A DNA stretch of 64,000 nucleotides from Halodesulfovibrio sp. (lineage in GTDB: Bacteria; Desulfobacterota; Desulfovibrionia; Desulfovibrionales; Desulfovibrionaceae): NCBI RefSeq assembly GCF_015482765.1, contig NZ_JADMLB010000076.1, positions 62,001 to 126,000 on the forward strand, written 5' to 3'. Numbering within the stretch: the stretch's first letter is position 1; every line of letters begins with the position of its first letter. Made by a program: the position numbers and the translations under genes. The notes under the pieces were generated by a model. The model worked only from the letters and a program-made list of their open reading frames with translations, was not told the origin of the DNA and ran no database searches. This document shows positions 1 to 8,622 of this stretch, piece after piece.

Positions 1-1407
1 AGAAACTTCAAGGTTGCCGTCTTTACCGTGACCATCGATATCACCACCGCACTTCAATACGTTCTGACATACAGCGTAACCGGCAGTATGGTCAGCACCC
101 ATTGGAGTAGTTGCATAGGTAACACCAACACCTTTTACAGCACGAGGGTCGTATGCAGGCATGGACTGGTTTTTAACAGTCGGGATACGGTCTACACCAA
201 AAGCAGCAGCAGTAAAGCCTGCGCCGTTACCAAGGATGCGACCTACTGGATCACCGGTACCAACTTTTCTGAGGTACTCAAGTGCAGCTGGGCCATCACC
301 CCATGCGATAAGGCCGCCTTCCATTGCCATTGCAAGAGAGCTAGCCATTTCAATGGTGTCCATACCAATTTCATCACAGGTACGGTCCATTGTTGCAATC
401 AAATCGAGATCGTCGATAAGAAGGTGTGCGCCAAAGCCCCAGATGGTTTCGTATTCAAAACCAGTGGTCAGCATTTTACCATTTTTATCGTTGTAAACCT
501 GTGAACACTGGATGATACAACCAGTGTGACAACCGTGGGAAACTTTACCTTCACGTTTGGTGATGGTGTCTGCCATGGTTTCACCGGAAATTTTTTCTAC
601 GTTGTCAAAACGACCGGTACGGAAGTTTTTAGTAGGAAGTGCACCTGCTTCGTTAATGATGTTAACGAGAATTGCAGTACCATACGCAGGAAGACCTTCG
701 CTGGTTACTGGGTGGCTACGGAGAATGTCAGTCCATTCTTTACGGGCAGCTTTAAAGCCTTCTTCGTCACCCATAACAGCTTTGCCTTTGATTTCCGGAT
801 CAAGAATAATAGATTTAACTTTCTTGGAACCGAGAACAGCACCCATACCACCACGACCGGCTGAACGGGTAGGGAGCCCTTCAGGGTCGGAGAACTGAAT
901 GGTTGCAGCCTGCATGCAATGTTCGCCAGCAGGACCACAAAGACAAGTCACGGCTTTCTTACCGAACTCTTCCTGCAATTTTTCCTGTGCAGGATAGTTG
1001 TGCATGCCCACGATTTCTGTTGCTGAAGAAAATTTTACTTCACCGTCGGTGATAAAGATGTTGGTAAAATCAGCACCCTCTTCCGGCTTATCTTCAAGGA
1101 TAATAGCCTGAAGCTTCATCTTACCCATCTGGTTTGCAAACTGGCCACCAGAGTTACTTTCTTTAATACCACCAGTAAGCGGAGATTTTGCGCCTACGGA
1201 AACACGACCAGAGTTTGCAGCGTTGGTGCAAGCAAGGACGCCGGAAGCAAAAACAAGTTTGTTTTCAGCGGAAAGAGCGTGACAGTCAGCAGGTACTTCT
1301 TTGTTAACAACGCGGGAAGTTAAAGCACGTCCCCCAAGACCAGCATATTCTCCAAGCTCTTCAAAAGCATATTCCTGAGTACGAGTATTGATTCTAAGAA
1401 TTCTCAT
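1..1407 (-). CDS. aor: Aldehyde:ferredoxin oxidoreductase (AOR family), C-terminus cut by window edge
   Basis: Tungstopterin enzyme family that oxidises aldehydes to carboxylates in the cytoplasm with ferredoxin as acceptor. The 469 visible residues start MRILRINTRT and keep the AOR signature RSAGRGGMGAVLGSK near residues 181-195. A cysteine cluster HGCHTGCIIQC near residues 290-299 supplies three likely [4Fe-4S] ligands, spaced C-x3-C-x3-C; the usual first gap is two residues, so this spacing is slightly unusual. The fourth cysteine and the C-terminal domain lie outside the window. The ATG at 1407 follows a GGAG ribosome binding site. Upstream on the same strand is a NarL-like regulator, 158 bases away. 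The family call is firm; the aldehyde preference is unknown. Confidence 0.95.
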   Translation of the reverse strand, partial: MRILRINTRTQEYAFEELGEYAGLGGRALTSRVVNKEVPADCHALSAENKLVFASGVLACTNAANSGRVSVGAKSPLTGGIKESNSGGQFANQMGKMKLQAIILEDKPEEGADFTNIFITDGEVKFSSATEIVGMHNYPAQEKLQEEFGKKAVTCLCGPAGEHCMQAATIQFSDPEGLPTRSAGRGGMGAVLGSKKVKSIILDPEIKGKAVMGDEEGFKAARKEWTDILRSHPVTSEGLPAYGTAILVNIINEAGALPTKNFRTGRFDNVEKISGETMADTITKREGKVSHGCHTGCIIQCSQVYNDKNGKMLTTGFEYETIWGFGAHLLIDDLDLIATMDRTCDEIGMDTIEMASSLAMAMEGGLIAWGDGPAALEYLRKVGTGDPVGRILGNGAGFTAAAFGVDRIPTVKNQSMPAYDPRAVKGVGVTYATTPMGADHTAGYAVCQNVLKCGGDIDGHGKDGNLEVS

Positions 1408-1565
1408 TAGGTAACTCCTTGTATTGCTCCGGTTTTTTCCGGTAAATAAATCAAGATAGGAGTATAGAAGTAAGTCGAAACAAACTTTCTCTCAATCAGG
1501 AAAAAGTAGAAAAGCAATAAGGCATTCCCTTAACACACTCTATTTATTGCATATTGGTTGAGCGC

Positions 1566-2219
1566 TTAAACAGTCGTTAATCCACAACGAATAGCGTACT
1601 TTGTGAGCTCTGCGATATTGGTATACTTGGTCTTTTGCATAATCTGTCTACGATGGGTCTCAACAGTCTTCACACTAATACACAGCTGCTCAGCCACTTC
1701 TTTTGTGCTGTTACCTTCCGCAATCAACTTAAGTACTTCACTCTCTCTTGCAGAAAGAGCCACTTCTTCATCCTGAGGATTCCGTAAGGTTCCGATATAA
1801 TCCATCACAACAGAATCTCTCAAAGGCTGGCTCAAGCAAACTTCCCCCTTCATTGCAGAACGCACTGCATGTGCCAACTCGTCGAAACAACAATCTTTAA
1901 GCAAAAAGCCATACGCGTTTGTTTTGAGTATCTCTCGCACAAATTGTGTGTCCTTGTGCATCGACAAAGCTATGATACGCACATCAGGGTATTCCTGAGT
2001 AATCTTTTGGGCAGCTGTTATACCGTTCATATCCGGCATACTAATGTCTGAAATAACAACATCAGGCTGTAACTGAGCCACCAATTCCAGTAACTCTACC
2101 CCGCTGCCAGCTTTCCCCACAATTTCGATGTCGGTCTCATCTTTAACCAATGAACACAAGCCTTCCAAAAAAACCTTGTGATCATCAGCTATGACAACAC
2201 GAATAGTCTTATCCATCAT
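1566..2219 (-). CDS. NarL/LuxR-family response regulator
   Basis: Two-component response regulator of 217 residues. The N-terminal receiver domain has the acidic pocket (ADDHK at 11-15) and a phospho-acceptor Asp in SDISMPDMNG (about D58). The C-terminal LuxR-type helix-turn-helix occupies about 150-215 (ARESEVLKLIAEGNSTKEVA, then ISVKTVETHR). It overlaps the upstream histidine kinase gene by 11 bases, so the two are co-translated and form a cognate pair. The gene downstream on the same strand is the AOR, and the neighbourhood is rich in cytochromes, so control of a redox or nitrogen-oxide response is a reasonable inference. Target promoters are not evident. Confidence 0.95.
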   Translation of the reverse strand: MMDKTIRVVIADDHKVFLEGLCSLVKDETDIEIVGKAGSGVELLELVAQLQPDVVISDISMPDMNGITAAQKITQEYPDVRIIALSMHKDTQFVREILKTNAYGFLLKDCCFDELAHAVRSAMKGEVCLSQPLRDSVVMDYIGTLRNPQDEEVALSARESEVLKLIAEGNSTKEVAEQLCISVKTVETHRRQIMQKTKYTNIAELTKYAIRCGLTTV

Positions 2220-3606
2220 ATCGTCCTGTTACTGCACTCATTTCCATATCCAATGCCGGTGCAGTCTGTTTGAAAGGAATAAAAATAAGCACACTGCCGC
2301 CAATACAGTTCGATGAAAAGGTAACATCCCCACCAAGATGACGGACAGACTCTTGAATAGTCAGCAGCCCGAACCCCTTACGGACTCCCCCCGCTGCTCT
2401 ATCTGGAAATCCTTTTCCATTATCATGAACACCAATAATCAGCCCGTCTGTACGACTTTGGAATTCAATGATGCATTCAGACGCATTAGAATGTTTTACA
2501 ACATTTGCCATTAGCTCTCTGACGATACGGAACATCATAATCTTGAAGTCACTACCCCAAATACAGCATTCCATTTCATCTTCAATAATAAACTCTATGT
2601 CATGTTCCTTGGCGTATTTCTCACCAAGCCATTCCACAGCAGAAACCAACCCTAACGCGTACAGTGTCGGCGGACTTAATTCCCAAACCAACGTTCTTGT
2701 CAGCTCAATGCCGCTTCCCAACTGCTCCATGCTGGAATCAAGCAGCGTTAATTCATCACCTTCAGTTAAATATCGACGCAGCAAATTCAAACGCATTTTT
2801 ACAATCGCAAGAATCTGTCCGAGGCTGTCATGTAGTTCAACAGCAATCTTTCGACGCTGTTGTTCTTCAGTTAACGCAAGCTTAGTTGAAAGAACCCGAA
2901 CCGCTTCACGGTTCCGTTTTTCTTCCGTGATATCGCGAGCAACCCAAACAATTTTACGCGGGCCACAACCATGTTGAGGTAAGGCAAGGGCTCGCCCTTC
3001 CAGCCAAAAATCTTTGCCCGCGTGCTCTACATGATACTCGACAATTTGCAGCCGCTTACAATCAAGGCTTTTTAACAATGCCCGGCGAATGGTGTCAGCT
3101 AGGTCATCTGTAAATAATTCTGTTAATTTCTTTCCTGTTGGCTCTGCGGTATGACAAAACTCCAACAAGTCATCTCTGGATGTTATGACGCCCTGACAAA
3201 CGCAAAACTCATCAAACACATAATACACATTCTGTGATGCATTAAAGATAGACCGCATCAACGTTTTGTTCCGTTCCAAAATACGAGCTTGCAACTTCGT
3301 ATCCGCTAACTCGAACAATAACTTCGTATTCTTATGTGTTACATCCAGCACATGTTTTCTATGAGTAAAGGTCACTGCTCCCACTGCAATCGTCGCGACC
3401 CCGCTCATCAATAAAACAATCTCAAGTTTGCTGAATTCCGCCGAAAAAAGGTACAACATTCCGGCAATGATCAGAAACAACAACACACTGATAAAACACA
3501 GTATTTCAACACCAAAATTCTTTTTTGCAGTATACGGCAACGTAACACTCTCCCTCTCACAGCGTTTTTCGCACCACCTACGAAATAATAGCTGCACTGT
3601 ATTCAA
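2209..3606 (-). CDS. Membrane sensor histidine kinase, NarX-type (HisKA_3) with PAS domain
   Basis: Sensor kinase partner of the overlapping NarL-like regulator. Two hydrophobic segments near residues 34-56 and 61-80 are separated by only a few residues, so there is almost no periplasmic sensor and the signal is probably read in the membrane or cytoplasm. A PAS-like region spans about 112-230, then a HisKA_3 dimerisation helix with the phospho-acceptor His in VELHDSLGQ (H259). A HATPase_c domain shows the N-box (ELMANVVKHSNA) and G-box (DNGKGF). The longest frame begins with TTG at 3606; a TTG at 3540 lies 9 bases after a GGGAG motif and may be the true start. Confidence 0.93.
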   Translation of the reverse strand: MNTVQLLFRRWCEKRCERESVTLPYTAKKNFGVEILCFISVLLFLIIAGMLYLFSAEFSKLEIVLLMSGVATIAVGAVTFTHRKHVLDVTHKNTKLLFELADTKLQARILERNKTLMRSIFNASQNVYYVFDEFCVCQGVITSRDDLLEFCHTAEPTGKKLTELFTDDLADTIRRALLKSLDCKRLQIVEYHVEHAGKDFWLEGRALALPQHGCGPRKIVWVARDITEEKRNREAVRVLSTKLALTEEQQRRKIAVELHDSLGQILAIVKMRLNLLRRYLTEGDELTLLDSSMEQLGSGIELTRTLVWELSPPTLYALGLVSAVEWLGEKYAKEHDIEFIIEDEMECCIWGSDFKIMMFRIVRELMANVVKHSNASECIIEFQSRTDGLIIGVHDNGKGFPDRAAGGVRKGFGLLTIQESVRHLGGDVTFSSNCIGGSVLIFIPFKQTAPALDMEMSAVTGRYDG

Positions 3607-3626
3607 CTCATAGCGTGAATCAGCAA

Positions 3627-3704
3627 CAAAAAAAAGAGTAGAGGCTCTCAGGAAAGCATAACTCGACTCAGTGCCGAACCGTCCTGACTCTCTGCTCTTT
3701 TTTT
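3627..3704. terminator. Imperfect inverted repeat with A and T tracts, likely bidirectional terminator
   Basis: An A-run plus GAGTAGAG is mirrored by CTCTGCTC plus a T-run about 50 bases later, with an inner TCAGGA/TCCTGA match. It sits downstream of the minus-strand cytochrome P460 gene and just upstream of the NarX-like kinase gene. Confidence 0.5.
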
Positions 3705-3766
3705 CTATTGTATGTATAAAATATTTACGAGATGTACTTGTCCCCGCACCCCTTACCCATCAGTTA

Positions 3767-4369
3767 TTATGGGAATATTGCCGGAACAGTGAACACATAA
3801 TCACTATCCTTCAGCGGAGCATGGCATTTAACGCAGCCTTGTACATCGGTATTAAAATCTTCAGGAAGCGTTAGTTCGGAAGTCTGCCAAAGCGCAAACC
3901 CCCAGCCCAACGTATCTGCAAACTGCACACTGTCCTTGTACATTATACCAACTCCAAGAATTTCTGACGGCACCCACGAATCCTGCCACGTTGGTAAACG
4001 ACGCTGACGCCAAAGCACCTTCACAAGCATGGCTCCGTCAGGCCACGGAATAAATTCTTTTTGTCGTGCAGCACGCATTGCAACATCATTACCCAGCACC
4101 ACTCTGACGGATGCACGATCCTCACGATGGGAAACACTGAGCACTTGCCAGTCACGATAATCTGTAGGAAACGGCAGCTTGTTAGGTGCCATTTTGGGCG
4201 GCTTCCAGCCACTTCGGGTACTATTCCAATCCTTGAATGCTTTTTCCCACTCTTCAAAAGTGGAAATGCCATCATCCGGAACGGAAACTGCCATTGCTGA
4301 ACATGCAACAAAAACAACAAGCCCAACCGAAAATACCACACGCCAAATGCTCCAACGAGACTTTTTCAC
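3767..4369 (-). CDS. Cytochrome P460 family protein, exported monoheme c-type
   Basis: Two hundred residues beginning with a signal peptide or anchor (MKKSRWSIWR then a hydrophobic run ending in ACSAMA). The body matches the cytochrome P460 fold: FPTDYRDWQVLSVSHRED, a VVLGNDVAMRAAR segment, PWPDGAMLVKVLW, and one C-terminal heme c site CVKCH (about 179-183) followed by KDSDYVFT. Family members such as the Nitrosomonas enzyme oxidise hydroxylamine or NO at a Lys-crosslinked heme; whether the crosslink Lys is present here I cannot tell. The GTG at 4369 follows AAAGGAG and is preferred over an upstream TTG. It lies next to two signalling pairs and close to an HAO-like cytochrome, which suggests reactive-nitrogen detoxification. 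Confidence 0.85.
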   Translation of the reverse strand: MKKSRWSIWRVVFSVGLVVFVACSAMAVSVPDDGISTFEEWEKAFKDWNSTRSGWKPPKMAPNKLPFPTDYRDWQVLSVSHREDRASVRVVLGNDVAMRAARQKEFIPWPDGAMLVKVLWRQRRLPTWQDSWVPSEILGVGIMYKDSVQFADTLGWGFALWQTSELTLPEDFNTDVQGCVKCHAPLKDSDYVFTVPAIFP

Positions 4370-4388
4370 GGGGGTGCTCCTTTCATAC

Positions 4389-4422
4389 AAGATACTTTTC
4401 TTATTATCTTTTCAAGTATCTT
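4389..4422. promoter_or_regulatory. Perfect 9-bp inverted repeat upstream of the cytochrome P460 gene
   Basis: AAGATACTT and AAGTATCTT are separated by 16 bases, about 20 bases upstream of the GTG start on the minus strand. There is no T-run, so an operator or a 5'UTR hairpin is more likely than a terminator. Confidence 0.4.
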
Positions 4423-4495
4423 ATCCCCGTACATTCGTCTCAAGTATATATGAGCGTATAGCGTTTACTTTTGTAATTTATAAAATCGTGCTGGA

Positions 4496-5938
4496 TTACT
4501 TGGAACAATTGTGTTTTTTCATAAGCTCATACAAATGTCCCCGGGAAACTCCGGCAAGCTTGTATGCTTCTTTAATGTCTCCCTGAGTGTACTCAAGTAA
4601 TCCTTCGATATATTCTTTTTCTTTCGCAAGTCGATGCTCTTTTAGTGACTGAGGAACAAAATGCGCCTGCCCTCCACTTTTCTGATCAACCACTGGAGAA
4701 ACAGAAGCCATCTGCGCAGCATTTTCATCAAAAGAGCTCGGCAGCTTACTTCCCAACTGCCTGTTTGTTTCTGCCCGGGCAACACTTACTCGCATCTCCA
4801 CAGGCAGGTGAGTACTATACAGTACAGATTCTCCCCCGACTGTCGTGCAAGCTCTATCCATACTGTGGATGAACTCACGTACGTTTCCAGGCCAATCATA
4901 TGCCATAATGGTTTCTATAAAATCATCTGATGCTATTTTACACGGCTCATCATGTTCTTCTGCACGTTTATCCAACCACCATGAAACCAATGCCGGCAAA
5001 TCTTCCTTACGCTCACAAAGCGGAGGCAACGTAATGGTCAATCCACGAAGCCTGTACAATAAATCTTCTCTAAAAAGTCCAAGACGAACCATTTCTCGCA
5101 GATCTTTGTTGGTTGCAGCAATCAATCTGAAGTCGCTTGTTATTTCCTTTGTTGAACCAATAGGACGGAAGCGCTTAGTTTCCAAAACACGCAAAAAAGC
5201 GCTCTGCTGCTGCATCGGCAACTCACCTATTTCATCAAGAAACAGAGTGCCGCCATCTGCTGCTTGCAACACACCTTCTCTATCAGAAGTTGCTCCGGTA
5301 AAAGCTCCCCTTTTATGACCGAACAGATGGCTTTCAAGCAGCGTCTCTGTAAAAGAAGCACAATCCAGCGCCACAAAAGGCTTATTGGAACGCGTACTAT
5401 TATCATGAATAGCCTGACTAAAAAGCTCTTTACCGGTTCCGGTTTTACCCTGAAGCAACGTATTTACCGAACTTGAAGCTGCCTGTGCTACAAGATCGAG
5501 TGCCTGCATCAATGCCGGACTGCTGCCGACAATCGCATCCCGTTTAAGCGCTGACTTCATCTGCTGCCGTTTCTGTTCTCTGAATGCAAGAACACGGGTA
5601 AGCGAACGAACAATATGCTCAACAGTAAAAGGTTTCCGCAGGTATTCCCATACACCATGGCGTACAGCTTGCTCAGCATCGTCCGGTGTTGCATGCCCCG
5701 TCATAATAATAAGCTCAGGACACGAGGACGCCGCACGGATGTCTTTAATATACTCCAAACCGTTACCGTCAGGTAAAAGAACATCAAGATAAATTACGTC
5801 AAAACAAGTTTGTTTCGCTGATGCCAGACCTTGCTGTAGCATCTCTTCAACAACAACCTCATGTCCCAACGAACGAATAACTTCGGAAAGCATGGTACGG
5901 ATAAGAAGCTCATCATCAATTACAAGAATTTTAGCCAC
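4496..5938 (-). CDS. Sigma54-dependent response regulator (NtrC family)
   Basis: Enhancer-binding activator of 480 residues. The receiver domain has the phospho-acceptor in YLDVLLPDGNG (D52). The AAA+ domain shows Walker A (GKTGTGKE), the sigma54-contacting GAFTGA loop, and Walker B (GGTLFLDEIGELP). A C-terminal Fis-type helix-turn-helix lies at about 452-477 (GDIKEAYKLAGVSRGHLYEL). The start is GTG at 5938 behind GAGGAAGG, and it overlaps the upstream hybrid kinase by 8 bases, so the two are a pair. A sigma54-like promoter and paired upstream repeats lie in the divergent region before the NrfH/HAO genes, which are its probable targets. Confidence 0.96.
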   Translation of the reverse strand: MAKILVIDDELLIRTMLSEVIRSLGHEVVVEEMLQQGLASAKQTCFDVIYLDVLLPDGNGLEYIKDIRAASSCPELIIMTGHATPDDAEQAVRHGVWEYLRKPFTVEHIVRSLTRVLAFREQKRQQMKSALKRDAIVGSSPALMQALDLVAQAASSSVNTLLQGKTGTGKELFSQAIHDNSTRSNKPFVALDCASFTETLLESHLFGHKRGAFTGATSDREGVLQAADGGTLFLDEIGELPMQQQSAFLRVLETKRFRPIGSTKEITSDFRLIAATNKDLREMVRLGLFREDLLYRLRGLTITLPPLCERKEDLPALVSWWLDKRAEEHDEPCKIASDDFIETIMAYDWPGNVREFIHSMDRACTTVGGESVLYSTHLPVEMRVSVARAETNRQLGSKLPSSFDENAAQMASVSPVVDQKSGGQAHFVPQSLKEHRLAKEKEYIEGLLEYTQGDIKEAYKLAGVSRGHLYELMKKHNCSK

Positions 5939-8366
5939 GGCCTTCCTCGCTCAATATTTCAGTAATTGCAGTACGGGTTTTCTCTACCATTTCATATAAA
6001 TTAGAAGCAATACAACGCAGCTCTTCCTTTTGTTCCTTTCCAAAACTGTACTGGCGAGCGGTAGCATCAACTGAATCAATGACCGCATCCAGCGAATCAG
6101 TTTGATCTTCAATCATAGAGCGAGTCCCTGCCTCAAGGCAGGCAGCCACATCTTGTAAAGCTGAAGCACAAAGCAACCCAGCTGAGTTCTTTATTGCATG
6201 TGCAGAGATCATTACGTCATGCCAGTTGCCTTCTTCAACAGCCTGTCGCAACGCAAGTTCTTTCGCTTTTGATTCTTCAAGGAAACTTGAACACAGCATC
6301 AGAAACAGTTTTGTGTTCCCCGCCATCGCACTCATTGCTTTTTCTTTATCAAGTAGAACCAATGCACTCACCTCGTTTTCTGCATCAGAAATCTGGTCAG
6401 GATTCACCTCATCCATCAAATCTGAGGATGTCGATACTGCCTTTGTTTCACACGACTCTTCTCTTCCTTCAAAAATAACAGGCAGCACACTCAACAAGCT
6501 CTCTGTCTGCAACGGCTTACTGATATAGTGATTCATTCCGGCTTCTAAAAAACGCTCCTTGTCTCCATCCACCGTAAACGCTGTCACTGCGACAATAGGA
6601 ACATCCGATCCAACCGCGAGATCATCTCTTGAACGTATCTGTCGTGTCGCTTCAATTCCGTTCATTACGGGCATTTGTACATCCATGAAAACAATATCCA
6701 CACAACGGTATTGCAAGATGGAAAGAGCTTTTTCTCCATCTTCTGCAAGCAAAACTGTATGCCCTTTGTCTTCAAGTGTTTTCTGAATATAGACTCTGTT
6801 CAGTGGATTATCGTCCACAGCAAGAATGGTATAGGAAGCGGAAGGCGTGTTATTTTCATCTACGGCAACGCAGGTCATTCCTTCATCAGGAAGCATTACA
6901 TCTGCTTCAGGTACTTCCAAGGGAATTTCAAAGGTAAAGGTAGAGCCAGCGCCCAGTTTACTCTTCACCCATATGCGTCCTTTCATCATAGAAGCAAGCT
7001 GCCGAGTAATTGAAAGCCCCAGACCTGTGCCCATTCTCCCGTCTTCCAAGGCTGCTTCACCTTGAGAAAAGCTGTCAAAAATGGAGGCAAGCTGGCTTTT
7101 TTCAATACCGATCCCTGTATCGCGCACAGAAAAACGTACGGTGCACACCCCGTTTTCTATTCCCTGATTACGAACAGTTAACGTCACTGCACCATGCTGA
7201 GTAAACTTTACACTGTTACCAAGCAGATTTCCTAACATTTGGCGAATACGGAACTCATCACCCACCAACTGTCGAGGAACATCATCCATAACGACACTTT
7301 CAAGATGGATATCTTTACGGGAACAGGCAAAACGCACCATATCAAGACTTTGCTGTACAAGACTTTGCATAGCAAATGGACGCTCTTTCAATTCAAGCCT
7401 GCCCGATTCAATCCGTGAGAAGTCTGTAATGTCATTTACAATTTCAAGAAGATTGCTGGCAGACAGTTGAAGCAAGGAAGCATATTCTTCCTGCTCATGC
7501 GGCTCGGGTTTCATACGCAGCAGTTCTGACATCCCGATAATACCGGTAAGCGGTGTCCGCATATCGTGACTCATATTTGCCAGAAACATCGACTTAATCC
7601 GGCTTGCTGTTTCTGCTTCGTCACGTTTTCGAATAATTTGTACCGCGCTGTATCCGAATCCTATGAAACCAGTTATCCCCACCACAAGAAACACCAGCCC
7701 CATCCGGTTCAAGTTGGCATCTGCTAAAAGGTGTAACGGGTTAGCTGCAATAGCTACACTGATTCCCCCGCGGATATCCCCTTCTGAAGCCCCGTCTTCC
7801 ACAGAATGACACTGCAAACAGGAAGAAGTGGCATACAGGGGGGCCATATAGCGGTAAGTGGCTTTATCCGTTCCTCTATCAATATATTCAAACCGCTCCG
7901 ATTCGCCATTTGCAAAAGCTTGAAGCGCAGCAGTTTCCCATGCATCTGCAGCATTAGCGGCACGCTTAGGGTTAAGACTGGTAATATGAAATGATACGCC
8001 TGAGCTGGTAGACATTATCTCAGACAACTGGCGGGTCATATACGCAGGGTTAATTTTGGTGAACGTCTTTCCGTCTACAGTCACAACATCTCTATCTGCT
8101 GCTTCCAGATATGGGTTCGGCTTCACGGTATCTGTCACCTCAACATAGACACCACCGTGTTTGGAATTCCATTGACGCGCTGTAACAACCTGACTGAAAA
8201 AAGCTCTGGCCTGCCGCAAAGCTATCTGCTCAATGTGTTGCTGCTCCCCAACAACAAACCAACTGAACAGGGCAACAATAAGTCCTGTCCAGAGCAATAG
8301 AATTACCCCGGGGAAAAATAAAATCTTTGTTTTCACCGCACCACCCGCTTCAGAAAAATATGACAT
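5931..8366 (-). CDS. Hybrid sensor histidine kinase with periplasmic heme c (Tll0287/DUF3365-like) sensor domain
   Basis: Protein of 811 residues. An N-terminal membrane helix (about 15-38) precedes a periplasmic domain of about 180 residues containing one heme c motif CLQCH (183-187); this arrangement matches Tll0287/DUF3365-type sensors. A second helix (about 222-244) leads into HisKA with NMSHDMRTPLTG (His267) and HATPase_c. A receiver domain follows (VDDNPLNR, then VFMDVQMPVMNG), and finally an Hpt domain (SAHAIKNSAG). The covalent heme outside the membrane should sense redox state or a gas ligand such as NO. The phosphate would pass through Hpt to the overlapping NtrC-type regulator. It diverges from the NrfH/HAO operon. 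Confidence 0.95.
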   Translation of the reverse strand: MSYFSEAGGAVKTKILFFPGVILLLWTGLIVALFSWFVVGEQQHIEQIALRQARAFFSQVVTARQWNSKHGGVYVEVTDTVKPNPYLEAADRDVVTVDGKTFTKINPAYMTRQLSEIMSTSSGVSFHITSLNPKRAANAADAWETAALQAFANGESERFEYIDRGTDKATYRYMAPLYATSSCLQCHSVEDGASEGDIRGGISVAIAANPLHLLADANLNRMGLVFLVVGITGFIGFGYSAVQIIRKRDEAETASRIKSMFLANMSHDMRTPLTGIIGMSELLRMKPEPHEQEEYASLLQLSASNLLEIVNDITDFSRIESGRLELKERPFAMQSLVQQSLDMVRFACSRKDIHLESVVMDDVPRQLVGDEFRIRQMLGNLLGNSVKFTQHGAVTLTVRNQGIENGVCTVRFSVRDTGIGIEKSQLASIFDSFSQGEAALEDGRMGTGLGLSITRQLASMMKGRIWVKSKLGAGSTFTFEIPLEVPEADVMLPDEGMTCVAVDENNTPSASYTILAVDDNPLNRVYIQKTLEDKGHTVLLAEDGEKALSILQYRCVDIVFMDVQMPVMNGIEATRQIRSRDDLAVGSDVPIVAVTAFTVDGDKERFLEAGMNHYISKPLQTESLLSVLPVIFEGREESCETKAVSTSSDLMDEVNPDQISDAENEVSALVLLDKEKAMSAMAGNTKLFLMLCSSFLEESKAKELALRQAVEEGNWHDVMISAHAIKNSAGLLCASALQDVAACLEAGTRSMIEDQTDSLDAVIDSVDATARQYSFGKEQKEELRCIASNLYEMVEKTRTAITEILSEEGRG

Positions 8367-8370
8367 CTTT

Positions 8371-8409
8371 TTCAGATTTTCCTGAATTCTTGTCAGATTT
8401 TTCTGACAA
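8371..8409. promoter_or_regulatory. Tandem palindromic elements, candidate enhancer sites for the NtrC-type regulator
   Basis: Two similar imperfect palindromes stand side by side: TTCAG-N6-CTGAA (about 8371-8386) and TTGTCAG-N5-CTGACAA (8391-8409), both with an ATTTT centre. They lie roughly 115-155 bases upstream of the start site predicted from the sigma54-like promoter at 8501, the usual distance for enhancer-binding proteins. They also cover the translation start region of the divergent kinase, which would allow autoregulation. Confidence 0.55.
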
Positions 8410-8500
8410 ATTCAATAGACACAACATCCTCCACTTATTCATAAAATCATAAGAATCTAAAATATAACGTCATTTTATTTTCACATTCCTCTCTGCACAC

Positions 8501-8515
8501 TGGCACGCTTCTTGG
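8501..8515 (+). promoter_or_regulatory. Sigma54-like -24/-12 promoter for the NrfH/HAO operon
   Basis: TGGCACGCTTCTTGGA matches the consensus TGGCAC-N5-TTGCA with correct GG-to-G spacing and one mismatch at -12 (G for C). It precedes the tetraheme cytochrome start by about 110 bases and is consistent with the divergent sigma54 activator gene. Confidence 0.7.
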
Positions 8516-8550
8516 AATATTTTTCATAACAACATGACTCAGAAACCTGA

Positions 8551-8616
8551 GGGTAGCGTGTTGAACACGCTCAAATTCTCTTCGGAGAACCCCTCTCTAC
8601 TAACTGTTAAGGGGGT
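8551..8616 (+). promoter_or_regulatory. Structured mRNA leader with possible Shine-Dalgarno sequestration
   Basis: Hairpin AGCGTG/CACGCT (8555-8571) and a UUCG-capped hairpin TTCTC-TTCG-GAGAA (8576-8589) sit side by side. GGG at 8551 can close them with CCC at 8590, but the same CCCC (8590-8593) can instead pair with the GGGGG ribosome binding site at 8611-8615. The two pairings exclude each other. Confidence 0.4.
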
Positions 8617-8622
8617 GATTTA

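Noticed and set aside
28-938. Several ORFs on both strands opposite or out of frame with the AOR gene
   Set aside because: The minus-strand AOR frame is continuous from 1407 to 1 with clear family motifs; the others are shadows without homology or ribosome binding sites.
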